A stretch of DNA of 64,000 bases from Botrytis cinerea B05.10 (lineage: Eukaryota; Ascomycota; Leotiomycetes; Helotiales; Sclerotiniaceae). Shown piece by piece: positions 43,876 to 55,904 of the stretch (position 1 is its first letter; every line of letters starts with the position of its first letter). The notes under the pieces are model-generated. The model was not told the origin of the DNA. It saw only the letters and a list, made by a program, of their open reading frames with translations, and did no database searches. The DNA lies in the NCBI RefSeq assembly GCF_000143535.2, contig NC_037312.1, positions 1,922,001-1,986,000 of the forward strand. The letters are read 5' to 3'. Made by a program: the position numbers and the translations under genes.

Positions 43876-46287
43876 ATGCCGTCGTTTACTGACAAGATGC
43901 ATTTCGCTTTGCCAGATTTCATGTCGTCTCCCGGGAAAAAGAGTGATAGCCAACGGCCTCGTCCATTGCAGCTTTCCAAGTCGTTTTCCAATCAAGAACC
44001 ACCTTCCAGTCCGGATCGTCTATCCCGCCCTCTTAGAGCAAACACCATACAGAACGGTACTATTCCGTCGGTACTGATGTCGGACACAGCAAAGTTGGGA
44101 GAAAACAGGCGGCCTGGCACACAATCGGATATTTTCGAGAAAACGTCTGAGGATGAAGGAGAGGGCGGGAAAGCGACTGAGGCGTCTGGAAAGTTACCCG
44201 TGGACTTCGATGAACTTCCCATAGAGCTTGTGAGCTTAGCAGATAGGTCAGTTCATTTTTTGCATGAAACAACCAACACGCTTGATTAACATTCGCTGTA
44301 GTTTTATTGATTCTCTATCTGCAAAGATTCATCCCACTCCTCCCTCAGTCGACAAACTATCTGGGCTTTTCCAAGACTTCTATGCCGTCGCTGCTAATCA
44401 CATAAACACTCACATCTCCGCCTTATCCTCCCGACAACATCGCGCAAGCTCTCCAGCCCCAGCTGCCTCATCATTATCCTCAACGGCAAGCAAGATCAGA
44501 GCAAAAGCTACTTCTATGAATAAGGAACGTCCCAAAGTAATAGAAAGAAAATCATCTGAACAACAGATGTTAACCAGCGAAGAAATCAACGAGCGGAAAC
44601 GTGCTAGGAAAGCCCTTGAGCACAAGCGTGTTGCATTAGAAGAAGCAATGGAAAGGAGAGTTTGTGAAGGCATATATGATAGGATATGGCGACACAGGAG
44701 TTCACAAGATGAAGCACAGGATGAGAAACTCCGATCGAAAACTGCCGCTTTGTCAGTGGTTGGGATAGGGTTAGTAGATTTAGGAGTTGATCTGGGCATA
44801 GAATCAAGTGAGAAACCAGATGCGGCTGAAAAGCGAGAATTAGAGGTTCGAGAGTGGCTAGAAGGTGCTAGAAGAGAGTTGATTGCGATGAACGACGAAA
44901 GATATCCTCTTGGGAAACTTAACCACTTAAAGGCAGCCCATAAAGGTATCGTTGATACCTTATCACACTTTCATCCATCTTCATCGGCAGATGAGATCAT
45001 GCCTATGCTCATTTTTACCCTTATCACATCCCGGCCAGAAGGGATGAATGTTATAAGCAACCTCTACTTCATACAACGATTTAGATGCGAAACGAAAATT
45101 GATGGGGAGGCTGCTTATTGCTTAACAAATTTAGAAGCTGCGATTTCATTCCTTGAAACAGTAGATCTTGCAAGTTTGAGAGCGGACGAAATTCCTTCGG
45201 GACCAATTAAAATCAGCAGTCGGCCTAGCACGCCAAAAACAGATAAACCTGACTCTTTGACAGTCGGTATTACACCTACTAGTCTTTCGGCTCCAGCAAC
45301 TGTTTCGGCAGCCCCAAGTCCTTCTGTGTCTAAACCTACGAACTCACCTTTGTCCACACTTCGGCCTACGATTCAACCCGCGGATCGAAGGCTCAGTGAT
45401 TTATTTCAGCCACCTGCGGCTTTTGGTGCAGCTGGAGATGCGATATTTGATACCGCTGATCAGGGATTGAAGAGTATTGGGAACAGTTTGGAAGGCAGCT
45501 ATAAATTCTTGCTTGGAAAGCTAAAAGAGCGCGACTCCAAAGGCCAAGCTTCAGAAATAGCTATACCAAAAACGCTGGATGATGCCCGAAAGCTAATCAG
45601 CACACCTCCACCAGAGGATGACGGATCTATAAGTGGTGGAAGTACTCCTCAAAGTCCGACTGTTAAGGAACATAAGGACGGGTCTAGCGCAGAGACGAAG
45701 CCCGAAGGACGTAGCCGAAGTGATTCGGCTCAAAGACTTGACGATAGAGTTCTCAGCTTCATTGGTGGCCGCAAAATGACTAGAGAAAGAAGCGCGGATA
45801 GTAATCGAAGCGGCGGTAGCTCTAGCAAAAGGGTTGCATTTGCTCAGGAGGAAAGTGGAGAGAAAGGGACACCCTCTCCACAAGCTCCTGCCGGTAACCC
45901 GGCCATCGTTGAATCAATGCGAAATCTCGGCAACTCACTCAACCCGATGAATAGGATTGCTGGGATGGGTATGATGCGTGGGTTTGGACGTGTAACAACC
46001 CCAACAACCCCTACCTCGACTAAATCAACCGTACCAGATGGAGGGATTCCTGAGTTGACTAGTGTATGTATCATGTGCCCTTTCTAATTCATACTTACTG
46101 ACTTTGATAGACGGTCCCTGATTTAGCAACGTCTCTACCACCCAAAGAGACACCTAAAATCGCGCCACCTAACAAACGATTCATGGAACTTCAAAACCCA
46201 GGAGATCTCAAAATTAGTGAGGTGATGGAGTTGTTGAGAGATTATAGAAGATTAGCAGGAGCTTTAAAGGATCTTGGGGCTGTCTAG
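43876..46287 (+). CDS. VPS9-domain protein, probable Rab5-type GEF
   Basis: Exons 43876-44246, 44302-46063 and 46111-46287 join in frame to 769 residues. A helical bundle followed by the VPS9 core is clear at about residues 260-390: ERYPLGKLNHLKAAHKGIVD, the invariant ADEIMPMLIFTLITSRPEG, and NLYFIQRFRCETKIDGEAAYCLTNLEAAISFLE. This is the domain that activates Rab5/Ypt51-family GTPases at endosomes. The N-terminal ~120 residues are Ser/Pro-rich; the long C-terminal half is Ser/Pro/Thr-rich and disordered, ending in a conserved-looking helical tail (FMELQNPGDLKISEVMELL). Yeast has Vps9 and Muk1; which is closer cannot be decided by eye. The start MPSFTDKMHF is the first ATG after stops. Both introns have GT-AG ends. 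Confidence 0.88.
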
Positions 46288-49247
46288 GTGGTATCACCAC
46301 AATTTTCTTTGATTATTTTGTCTACATATCCTCGGATACCACATTCCTTAATTTTTCCTTTGTCTTTTTTTTTCATTCTATGGGCTGTCGTTAGAACATT
46401 GGGAGCATGTTGGAATGGTGTTCATTGGGGCGTGGATATGGGAAATATAGAATTGGACGGGTGTATGGTCTGGGATTTGAATTGGGAGCCACTGACGAGT
46501 GGGGAACGCTTGAATTTAAAGCTCGACGTGAAAGTGAACTAAACTCAGCCTGAAAGAACGCATCGATATACGTGGGTTTAAATTCAAAATCCAATTGATC
46601 GAAATAGGATGGAATATATCGGTACATTTTGCAGATGAAGAAGTAGGAGTTAGATACACGGTATGGGTTTAAAGGATTTGGAGAGGTTGAATTTGTTTGG
46701 CATGATGGATGTAGTAGACACCAGAAGATTGGGAGACATTAGTGAAGGTGAGTACTCGAGTGCACTCTGTGTGATGAAGTAGAGATTGTGAGATTGAAAA
46801 TGAGAAAGACTTCAGAACTATCATTTTGTAAATATTGTGATGTGTCAATGCGATTTAAACACCAGGACTGGACAGTGAAATGGATTTTGTTGGGATTTGG
46901 GATGCTTGGTTTTCTGGTAGGTAGTTGTATGATTGGTTTGTGTTGTGATGGGATTTATTTGAGCTTCTAATATGAAAAGGGGGTTGGCTATCTAGCGAGA
47001 ATCGAGATGGAATTTTTATACTTGTGTATTTGTGCTACTTGGGTAGGTTTATATTTTTCGTACAGTCGTGATCGTGTTGTATGCATCTTCGAGTGGGATA
47101 GTATATAGTTAACTTACTTTTCTTGATATCGTATGTAGGTGTATATATGTATTTATGTGTATATATATATATGTATGTCGATAGTAGGAGCGATATTATT
47201 TGTAATGAATATGAATTTACTTATGGATTTTTAAATGTGTATGTATGTGTATATGTGTAAATGTTGATGGGGAGGGTAGGAGGGAAAGAGAAGAGGTTGG
47301 AAGGGGGGTTGGTGAGATTGAGATGTTTATGTTTATGTTTATGTTTATGTTCTTAGAGTGGATGCGGGGAATGAGGTTGGTGGGATGAATACCAATGGTG
47401 TATTGATGTATATATGTATATATGTAGTTGGGTAGTTGGGTAGTTGGGTAGTTGAGTCGAGCAAATTTATATAGAGATAGAGAAAAAAAATAGAGATGGA
47501 GATAGAGATGGAGATAGAGATGGAGAGGAGACGGGGAGAGAGAGAGAGAGATTTTGTGGCTTTAAAGTGATATGAAGATGATTGATTGTATTTATCTCAA
47601 GAGCATTAAACAAATGGGTTTGATCTATTGAGATGATTTCATTTCGTATAAATGATATAAATTTTCTCTATGTTTTACCTCGCTCTGTTCGCTCTCTTCA
47701 CTAGATTGGGTCCTGGGAGAGGGAGAGAAGAAATATGTATATGAATATCTCTTTACCAGTGTGTAATATGCATAATCAAGTAACAATCCCAGCAGACACG
47801 GGTTTGAGCTCCTCATTATATTGAGGCAGAGATCAAATCGAAAGATTGGGTTAGATTTCCTCGGAGGCTGGAGTAGGAATGAATATTGTTTAGGAGGAAA
47901 AGCGGAGTTTGCGATTTGAGATTTGAGATTTGAGATTTTGATTTTCTACTTTTTTTCTTTCCCTTTTTTTTCCAAATCTCCATACAGCCAAATTCAAATA
48001 TGTGACGAGATAATTCCAGTACCTTCCTCTCCATAGTCAATAGCTCTGATTGGTCGGATCTGCAGTGAAAGGTATTGTTGCATGTATGTCTGCGCGTACG
48101 CCGGGTACCCGGGGTATCCTGATGATACCCTACTCAATCTGGAAAATTTACATCTGGCAAGACTTCGAAGGTCTTTCTCCACACACAATCCTCGAACAAT
48201 GAAGTGAGTATCTGTATTTCGAGATCATCTAGATCACGAAGAGAAGAGATCACCGTGCCGCAAACGAGATTCTCTTATACTCGTCTGAAGGAGAGTGTAG
48301 CTCATCAATTTGGGTTCTACGTCCTCGAGTAGTTGTTCGGAATCTTAAATATACTACAGTCTCTGTGAATGCATGATCCTCTTCGTCTTAGTCAGGAGTC
48401 GGATGAAAATATGGAGGATGAAAACGGCAGGTCTAGACCTCCAAAAGCTTTCCACAGGCTGATCGGAAGTTATTCTCAGATATGCAACAAAGGGGTAATT
48501 GGCTGGATGTTGGGAATGCTAAAGTGGGATAGGATGAGTCAATATGACGTTTATTCACCTAGGAGACAGACACGGAAGTGAATGAACAAGATTCTGAGAG
48601 CATATCCTCGCGTCAATCTTAGCACTCTATCTAAGCTTTTAACGAGTCCGCAAATAAATCGTCGAAAGGATGATAAGAATGATTCTTGGCATGCTAAATC
48701 TGAAAACTCCATTTATTTGTTCTCTATAATTCCTCCAATACATGTCTTTATGCGATATCACTGTCTGCCTTTCATTGTAAGTATTGGAGCGAAAATCTTG
48801 CACCCAACTCCGAACATTAGATGCATCGTTCTTGGCTCCTGATCTTGGCTCATCCTGTCATCTATTTGGATGGGGATATGTTTCTCTTAAATGAGTATGA
48901 TGTTGTCAGATGAGCACTTGCGGTCGACTTAATCATATTATAATGACACACTTTTGCTACTGGGGAAGCGTCCGGACCGCAACTGCCGTTCGGCAATTCA
49001 GGCAAATATGAAGTTTTGAACTAATTCACAGATCGCCCACACATTTCCCCGGATTTGTTTGATGCACTCCAGACTTGGCATTCTTGACTTAATTAATAGT
49101 GAGCTTGATAATGGTTTTGTAGAAACGTGGAAGGAAGAGGTCATTCTTGGCATGTGGTATTAAAATGGTAATTCCCGCGTGTGAAACTTCGTATATTTTG
49201 AATACATCACTTTGAATAAAGTTTGTGCAATTGATACGACAATCATC
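46288..49247. other. Gene-poor, microsatellite-rich region
   Basis: Nearly 3 kb without a supported gene. Between 47150 and 47540 there are several simple repeats close together: a (TA)n/(GTAT)n run at ~47160, (ATGTTT)5 at 47323-47352, (GTAGTTGG)4 at about 47424-47455 and 12-bp GAGATAGAGATG units at about 47493-47532. Short frames elsewhere are unrecognised. Confidence 0.55.
47323..47532. repeat. Cluster of simple repeats
   Basis: (ATGTTT)5, (GTAGTTGG)4 and (GAGATAGAGATG)3 tandem arrays follow each other within about 210 bp, with spacer sequence of similar G/T or G/A bias between them. Confidence 0.85.
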
Positions 49248-50171
49248 ATGAGAAGTTCAGATATCACATTTGTCTTGCTAAGTGTTGTGGCAACAGTTAG
49301 AAGCCATGCAACTTTCCAGGAACTTTGGATAAATAGTGTTGATCAAGTCGGGAGCTGTGTTCGCTTACCTCCTACCAATAGTCCTATCACCGATCTGACA
49401 TCGACTGATTTGCGGTATGCATTTTTACTAATCTTTATAGCGTTCTAAAGATATTTCTAGGGACTGACTATACGAATAGATGCAATGTCGGAGGCACAGT
49501 TGGAGTATCTGGGGTATGCTCAGTGGCAGGTATGTCAATCTAAATCGTGAAGACCTTGCTTAACCTGATATACTACAGCTGGGGGGAATGTAACCGTAGA
49601 AATGCATCAACAACCAGGAGATCGGTCATGTGCCAATGAAGCCATTGGAGGTGCTCATTATGGACCGGTCATTCTATACATGTCCAAGGTCTCGAATGCA
49701 GCGACAGATACTGGCTCCGGTTCATGGTTTAAAGTAGACCAAGAGGGATACGATGTGTCTCGCCAGTGGTGGGGTTCGGCAAGTTTTCCCTTTCTCTAAC
49801 CCAAGACAAATTTCTCGGTTTCTTCCTAACTTGGAAAGTACCTAACCAGAGTGTGAGGCTAATACACAATGCAGCAAACCCTAAACGCCAATTGTGGAAA
49901 ACGTTCTTTCACCATTCCATCAACACTGGCACCTGGTGACTATTTGCTACGAGCAGAAGTCATCGCTTTGCATGTAGCAGGGTCTGTAGGAGGCGCTCAA
50001 CTATACATGTCTTGTTTTCAACTACGCGTAACTGGGTCTGGCTCAAAGAACCCCACTGGAGTATTATTCCCAGGGGCATATTCGGCAACCGATCCGGGGA
50101 TCTTGATCAATATTTACCAAACCATAAACAATTACACCATACCCGGACCAACTACAGTCTTTACTGGCTAG
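49248..50171 (+). CDS. Lytic polysaccharide monooxygenase, AA9-type
   Basis: A copper enzyme that oxidatively breaks cellulose-type chains. Exons 49248-49414, 49480-49529, 49579-49778 and 49875-50171 give 237 residues. The signal peptide (MRSSDITFVLLSVVATVRS) is followed by His20, which becomes the N-terminal His of the mature enzyme (HATFQELW); His99 in GGAHYGPV is the second His of the histidine brace. The Tyr-containing LYMSCFQLRVTG and the GDYLLRAEVIALH strand fit the AA9 core. Length is normal for a single-domain LPMO without a CBM. The third intron uses a GC-AG pair (TCG|GCAAGT...GCAG|CAA, 96 nt). I infer it because only this junction yields WGSQTLNANCGKRS in frame. Substrate preference is unknown. 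Confidence 0.88.
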
Positions 50172-52857
50172 GCAGTAGGCAATGAGCATAATGTACTCTC
50201 AGATGGAAATAATTCATTGAAAAATATGGTAGATAGTGTCCTGCAGAATTTGAAAGCAAGAATCGGAAATAAGAACAGTGTATTGAGCAATGAAATCCAC
50301 GATAATCACCCCTTTCAAGCTTGACATGCCTCTGGTTGATGTCTACATGGCTGTATGCAATGTAAGTAATATGATAAAGTTTCCCAAGCACAAAAGCCTC
50401 GTTCCCAAGCGGTTAATTCTTGAAAGACATTGTCAAAAATATTGGTCCGCAATATTTACCTAACCATGAATAATACAAGAACACAACGCGTACAACAGAC
50501 TGCTGCTACCTGTGATGATGAGTGCAGAACAACCGGCGCTTAAGTCATGTGCCTACGTAACTGAAGACTTCAGAACATTGCCGGAATACTAATGACGATT
50601 TGGTGGAGATCCTTGCAGTGCATGCCCAAAGAACTACGGAATACAACGAACAAGTAATTACCGATCTGGAGATGAAAGATTGATGTTGCATTAGATCAAT
50701 GTGGTTGATGCGACTGGGTGAATTGGGTTCTGGTAGTGGGGCCAGTTGTCTGTACGGTGCTGTACAATGCGAGGCGAAAACCCGAGAGTTTGGTTGTAGC
50801 GCCGTGATATGAAAAAGATTTGCGAAGGGAAGGAGTGTGGTTTCACAGAACGAACAGATTCCTTACTGCGTAGGAAAGCACTGCGGTTCGTATTGGTGCA
50901 TTGAGTCTGACGGGGGTGGCGGGGACGGGGGGCGAAAGACTTGAATTCGGTGTCACCTCACATTGAAAAAATAAGCGCCATTGGAGTACGAGGCTTGAGT
51001 GATGGACGAGGTGACATTGTGCCTCGGATCATTTGAATCGGGTGAGTGAAAAGATCTGACGATTCTGACGAGTTACGGCCTCGGGCTGTGTGGCGTGTGT
51101 TCGTTCCATGATGCCAATAATAAAGCAAATTGCAACTTGAAACGGATTTGGGATTGTTATGCTGTTGTGCTGTTGTGCTGCTATTTCCTATGGTTCATGG
51201 GGTCCCGAAATATATTGTTGGAATGTTTTGCAGCGGGCGTGGGAACGGATAGATCGAACACGAGGGGCGCAATAGATCCATCCCAACATGCGACAGGCAA
51301 GCTGAGCTGGACGGGGCTGGCGAGGATTCAAGTCTCGAGTAGAATGGAATTGGGGGTCGACGGACTGGTAGACGTTTCCTTTCGCTTTTCCTTTCCCCTT
51401 CCCCTTCCCCTTCCCCTTCGCGTGCCCTTCTCTGCTGCCGATTCATCTTATCTTATCCACAACACCAACTCCAACACCAACAATTAGACAATACTTCAAC
51501 CGGCCCGCACCGGAAGCTAATCTCGAGCCAATTAAAATAAATAAAGTTTGAAGAACAAGGTGGAGGGGGAACAAGCGAATATTGGACAGGAAGAAGATTG
51601 ATTGGACCAAATTGAATCACGTAGATCATGTGGATCACGCCCAGGTGGGTATAATGTAAATGTTGATATCGAGAGAGAAATGGTCTGGAGTTATCTTCCC
51701 CCGAGCTGAATTATTGAATATGTGATAGCATTTCCACAATGGTAGGTGGCGATGAGAAGATGGAATCGACCGCTCTTCTCAAACAAGGTGGGTTGGAAAT
51801 GGACAGTAATTGCTTGCTACGACCATCCATCCATCCATCCACAGCCATGCTTCAATTCGGAATCTCGGACCCCAAAAGAGGTATTGTCAAATTCAACCGC
51901 CGTTTTACCGTTGGCTATGCATCTTTCCGAGCGAAAAGAAAGGCAAGGCGAAGATCCAAATCACCCAAACCATCCAATTGATTCGATCATCACATCAATA
52001 GGTCAACGGCCGTATGCGTATTCCGCCACAAATTGAGGAGCACCAGGAACATCAGGAATGCTCTGTACGGCAAATACACTGGTTTGATCACACAAGGACA
52101 GAAATTCCCTTGTCGATTTCTCTGGACCCCAGCTTTTTCTTTTCTGCACACAGCCAATTATTTCTCATCGCTCAACCAATCATCGACTGTGACGACGTGA
52201 TTGAGTGACGGGAAAGAATGGCAATGATGAAAAAATGTCGAAGCTCGCCAATCATGGTGACAAGATGAAGATATACCCATGCTCGTACATATGGTCAGTA
52301 ACCATGTCTGCATGGGTGCCTTGTACCTTACCTGGGCCTTACCTGGACCTGCCATTCAACCGCCAGACTCTTATGTGATCGATGCACCGGAAAGGATGTG
52401 GATGTGATGCTGGTTGCGGAGAACCTTTCAACTAGCAGAAGCACAACTGCATTTCTTATCACACACTTAGTCCACCATCACCTCAACTTTTCAAGTCATA
52501 CAAGAATGTCAAATTCCCGCAACACGAACTTATTCATGAAGTCTGTGAGTCGGTCGACTGTTGTGGGACAAATCCTTCTTTTTCTAATATCTTCATGACG
52601 CTTCAATAGAGGATCAAACAACCTTCAATACCCACATCACGGTCACATTTGGATGAGATAGATCTTGCGGGTCGAGATCAAATATCAGACTATTGCTCAC
52701 TACTACTCCACCTTACGATACACAAGAAAGATCCTTGATGAGATAAAAAACGATAAGGGATTGATTCGAATGACGAAGGCTCAATAATTTATATACCATC
52801 CGCCACAAATTCCTCTTTCCCGTCCCCCCCAACATATAATAATAACGTATCTGCAAC
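50172..52857. other. Gene-poor region
   Basis: 2.7 kb with no supported gene. It includes G-rich stretches (about 50905-50935), a (CCCCTT)4 run at about 51391-51419 and repeated CCATC at about 51820-51840. Short overlapping frames are not convincing. It probably contains the promoter of the following gene near 52700-52857. Confidence 0.5.
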
Positions 52858-54309
52858 ATGCGATCTTCAATATTGGCTCCGGGCCTCTTCATCCTCACGT
52901 CTTTCACACAATCCACAAGTGCATTGAAAGCTTTATCGAATTCGCCGTGTGCATCGAAATGCGGCAATGTCTTAGGAGGAACCTCGGGAGAGAATGATAT
53001 CGTGTGTGAGAATACGGCCTATACAAGTTTGATTGGAACGACATACGCGGGTTGTGTGGGATGTCAATTGTCGAGCACCTTTGTTGACCCTTCAACGAAC
53101 GAGACGGATTTGGAATGGGGCTTATGTTCGTTGTTCTTTCCTCGAATATATGCGTTGAAATATGGCTAACATGGCGGGTATGTAGATAATTTGAGATATG
53201 CCATTAGTTGGTGTCTCTTCGGCTTCCCAAATAATACAGATGTGGAGGATACGCCATGTATAACATCTCTGTCGTGTGGTCCAATGAAGGATGCCATGGA
53301 ATACGGAAATCTAACAACAGATGCCCAAACCGAATATGGTTATTGTTCAGACATGGCTACGAATGAAATCGCGGAATGTCAGAACTGTCTTCAGATCTCC
53401 ACAGCAACGTATTATCTGAACAACTTCTACACTCTCCTCTACGGAGCCTGTGATCAGCAGCCCGCACCCGGCTCAACATTATCCTTCCAAGGTTCACCCT
53501 TTTCCACAACTCAACTCAATATGACATCTCCCACTCCCACCTCCGTAGCCGGTCAAGCCTATACTGGACTCTCTCTCAATGCACGAATCGGAGTCGCAGT
53601 AGGAATAATTGTCTTAGCCCTCTTCATTACCGGTTTCTGCATCGTTTTCAACGGCCGCCGCCGCCGCCGTCGCATTCTTCGTCAACATCAACTCGATACC
53701 GGCTATGCAGCTTGGAAAAACGCACATGACGTCGATGGACTAGGCGGTCATATCCCTGTCAATGAAGTAGATAGTGCAGTCTCTAATATGACATCTGGAT
53801 CAGGGGGATTCTTTGATAGTCCTAATTCCCAAAAACCTCTACAGCCGAATTATTGGGGTCAGCAGCAACCTCATGGGGGAAATTTCAATGGTCCGGCTGT
53901 CATGTCGCCAATTGAAGATAGTCCTATAACTCCCATGGCTGAGAAGGTGTATCTGTCTCCTTATTCCTCACCATATAGTAGTCCAGCTACAGCATCTACA
54001 GATGCAAATGGGAGGAGTCCGAATAGTGAGCAATGGCCCATGGATCGAAAGGGAAGTTTCGGGCAGAGCAGTTTCGGTCAAGGAGGAGGTAGTATGGCTG
54101 AGAAACTTAAGGCTCGAGAGAGGGAAAGAGCGAGGAGGAAGAAAGAAGAGGAAGTTATGAACGAGCGTAATCAAATCGAGTTGCAGAACATGCAAAATTT
54201 CCAGTACCAAAACGTGGCTCCGGTCTTGGGGCATCCGGGCTATGGAAGGGATCGAGATGGGGTGAGAGGATTGACGAGTGAGGATGCGAGGAGAGGTGAT
54301 GCGCTTTAA
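52858..54309 (+). CDS. Cys-rich single-pass membrane protein (LPXTG-domain-like family), copy A
   Basis: Exons 52858-53125 and 53186-54309 join (GTTCGT...TGTAG) to 463 residues. Signal peptide about 1-22. The Cys-rich outer domain has two similar halves (SPCASKCGNVLG...CVGCQLSS and SLSCGPMKDAM...CQNCLQIS, then GACDQQPAPG). One TM helix lies at about 220-245 (IGVAVGIIVLALFITGFCIVF), followed by a basic RRRRRR stop-transfer and a long Ser/Pro/Asn-rich cytoplasmic tail ending in a charged coiled-coil stretch (AEKLKARERERARRKKEEE). The WGLYNLRYA junction text is typical of fungal proteins annotated as LPXTG-domain-containing; no LPxTG motif is visible here. Role is unknown; a surface sensor or scaffold is an inference. 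It is convergent with a paralogue 1.6 kb away. Confidence 0.85.
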
Positions 54310-55904
54310 TATTCACTCGGATCTAGGGGTTTGAGAGGGGTGTCGTTGTCTGTTTATTTTGAGTGTGGACTTTTTTTGTATATGATTGTTTGATTGTTTT
54401 ATTATTTGATGATACCATTTTTGCGACGGAGAGGGGGGGGCTGGACTATTTAAATCGTCCTGGAAGGAAGGAATAAATGAATGATGAATTGTTGATATTG
54501 ACTACACGGTCATTTGGAAGGCAGAAGAGGAAGAAATAAAGGCTACTCCAGCAAAAGAGAAATTTGGGAGGAAAGAAGGAAAGAAAACTATCGTCAATGG
54601 AGATTATATACAGGTGTTGTGTATCTTACATCACCGCACCACAATCCATCTATCCACTCCATACCGTGAATGATAATAATAACGACCTCTAAATTTACAT
54701 CTCTACATTTCCCCTCGCTCCACTTTCCTGCAACGATCATGGTGAAAATGTACCGCGAGAACCAATAGTTTACTTTGATTTCTGTAAATGGGTTTTCACA
54801 TGTATATTACACTACAAGTATCTATACATGAAATTCTATTTTTGTCTTACTGAAGATTAGATTTTGGGAGAGGGCATGCCGGGACTTCTGATTTGTATGG
54901 TGTAAGCGCTGCGAGAAATTAGGAGGGGAAGGTCGTTTCAATTTTCTTATTCTTGGTTTTTTTGCGTGTGTGTGTGTATGTATGTGTGTATGTCTATATC
55001 ATGATTTTTTATTGTACTGTACTGTACTGTATTTTATTGTATGATATTATATTATATTGTACGACGTATAATTGAGATCAAGAAGAAAAAAAAAAAAGAA
55101 AAAAAAAAGCTAGAACGACGAAATATACAAACAAGGAAAGGAAAGGAAAGGAAATGCGTAATTAGTGTCGAACGTGCTCGCTTGTCTGTTTGTTTGTTTG
55201 TCTGTCGGACTTTTGATAGAAGAAGCTACAATCAATCGCAACTCGAGGGTTTTCCGCGAAAGCGCCGAAAAGGGTGGGGAGAGGGGGAGGGGGGGGGACG
55301 AGGACGAGGAAGGAGAAATCCCAGTCTGTAGTTGAAGAGTTGTTCGATGCTGATATCACCTGGTATATCTGAATCGAAATTTCGATTTCGGCTGTAGATT
55401 ATTGATTTGAGAATATGATCTATTGTCTAATTATAATCTGGTTTGAAGCAATTTGTCTGAAGTTTTCCAGGTTGAGTATTGGATTAGGTTAGGTTAGGTT
55501 AGGTTAAATAGATGAGGGGGAAAGACGTTGTGGAGATTGCGTAGATGCTAAAAATGGAATGGACTCTCATCTCAGTCATGCTTTTCTGATAGTTTGACCA
55601 TGGGAGTTATTTTGGTATAATTATATATATATATAGTTGATCTACCAAATGGATTCCAGTATCCTAAATACCTATCCTATCGCCATCCCTGAGCCCAAGT
55701 CCGAAGCAAGGAAGTAGATGTCAAGCCAGCCTGATATTTACCCCGCTCTTCCTAGCTACCAGTAGCTAGTTACGAGCCCATACATGCCATATATGCCCAA
55801 GGAAATTATATATTAAGAAAATAGAAATATAAATAGAAATGACGAGATGAGATGAGAGACCGGGTATTATTTGATCATCACATATCTCATCCATTGTCGA
55901 CTCT
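54310..55904. other. Convergent intergenic region, simple-repeat rich
   Basis: The space between the two convergent paralogues. It has (TGTAC)4 at about 55012-55031, A-rich runs at 55084-55110, (GGAAA)4 near 55134-55153, (GTTT)n near 55185-55200, G-runs near 55275 and (TTAGG)4 at 55484-55503. No gene seen. Confidence 0.55.
55484..55506. repeat. (TTAGG)4 interstitial repeat
   Basis: Four perfect TTAGG units plus TTA. It resembles a telomere-like pentamer but lacks the third G of the TTAGGG unit usual in filamentous fungi. It is probably a simple microsatellite. Confidence 0.85.

Noticed and set aside
55484..55506. Telomere repeat
   Set aside because: Only four TTAGG units, interstitial, and not the TTAGGG unit usual in filamentous fungi; treated as a microsatellite.
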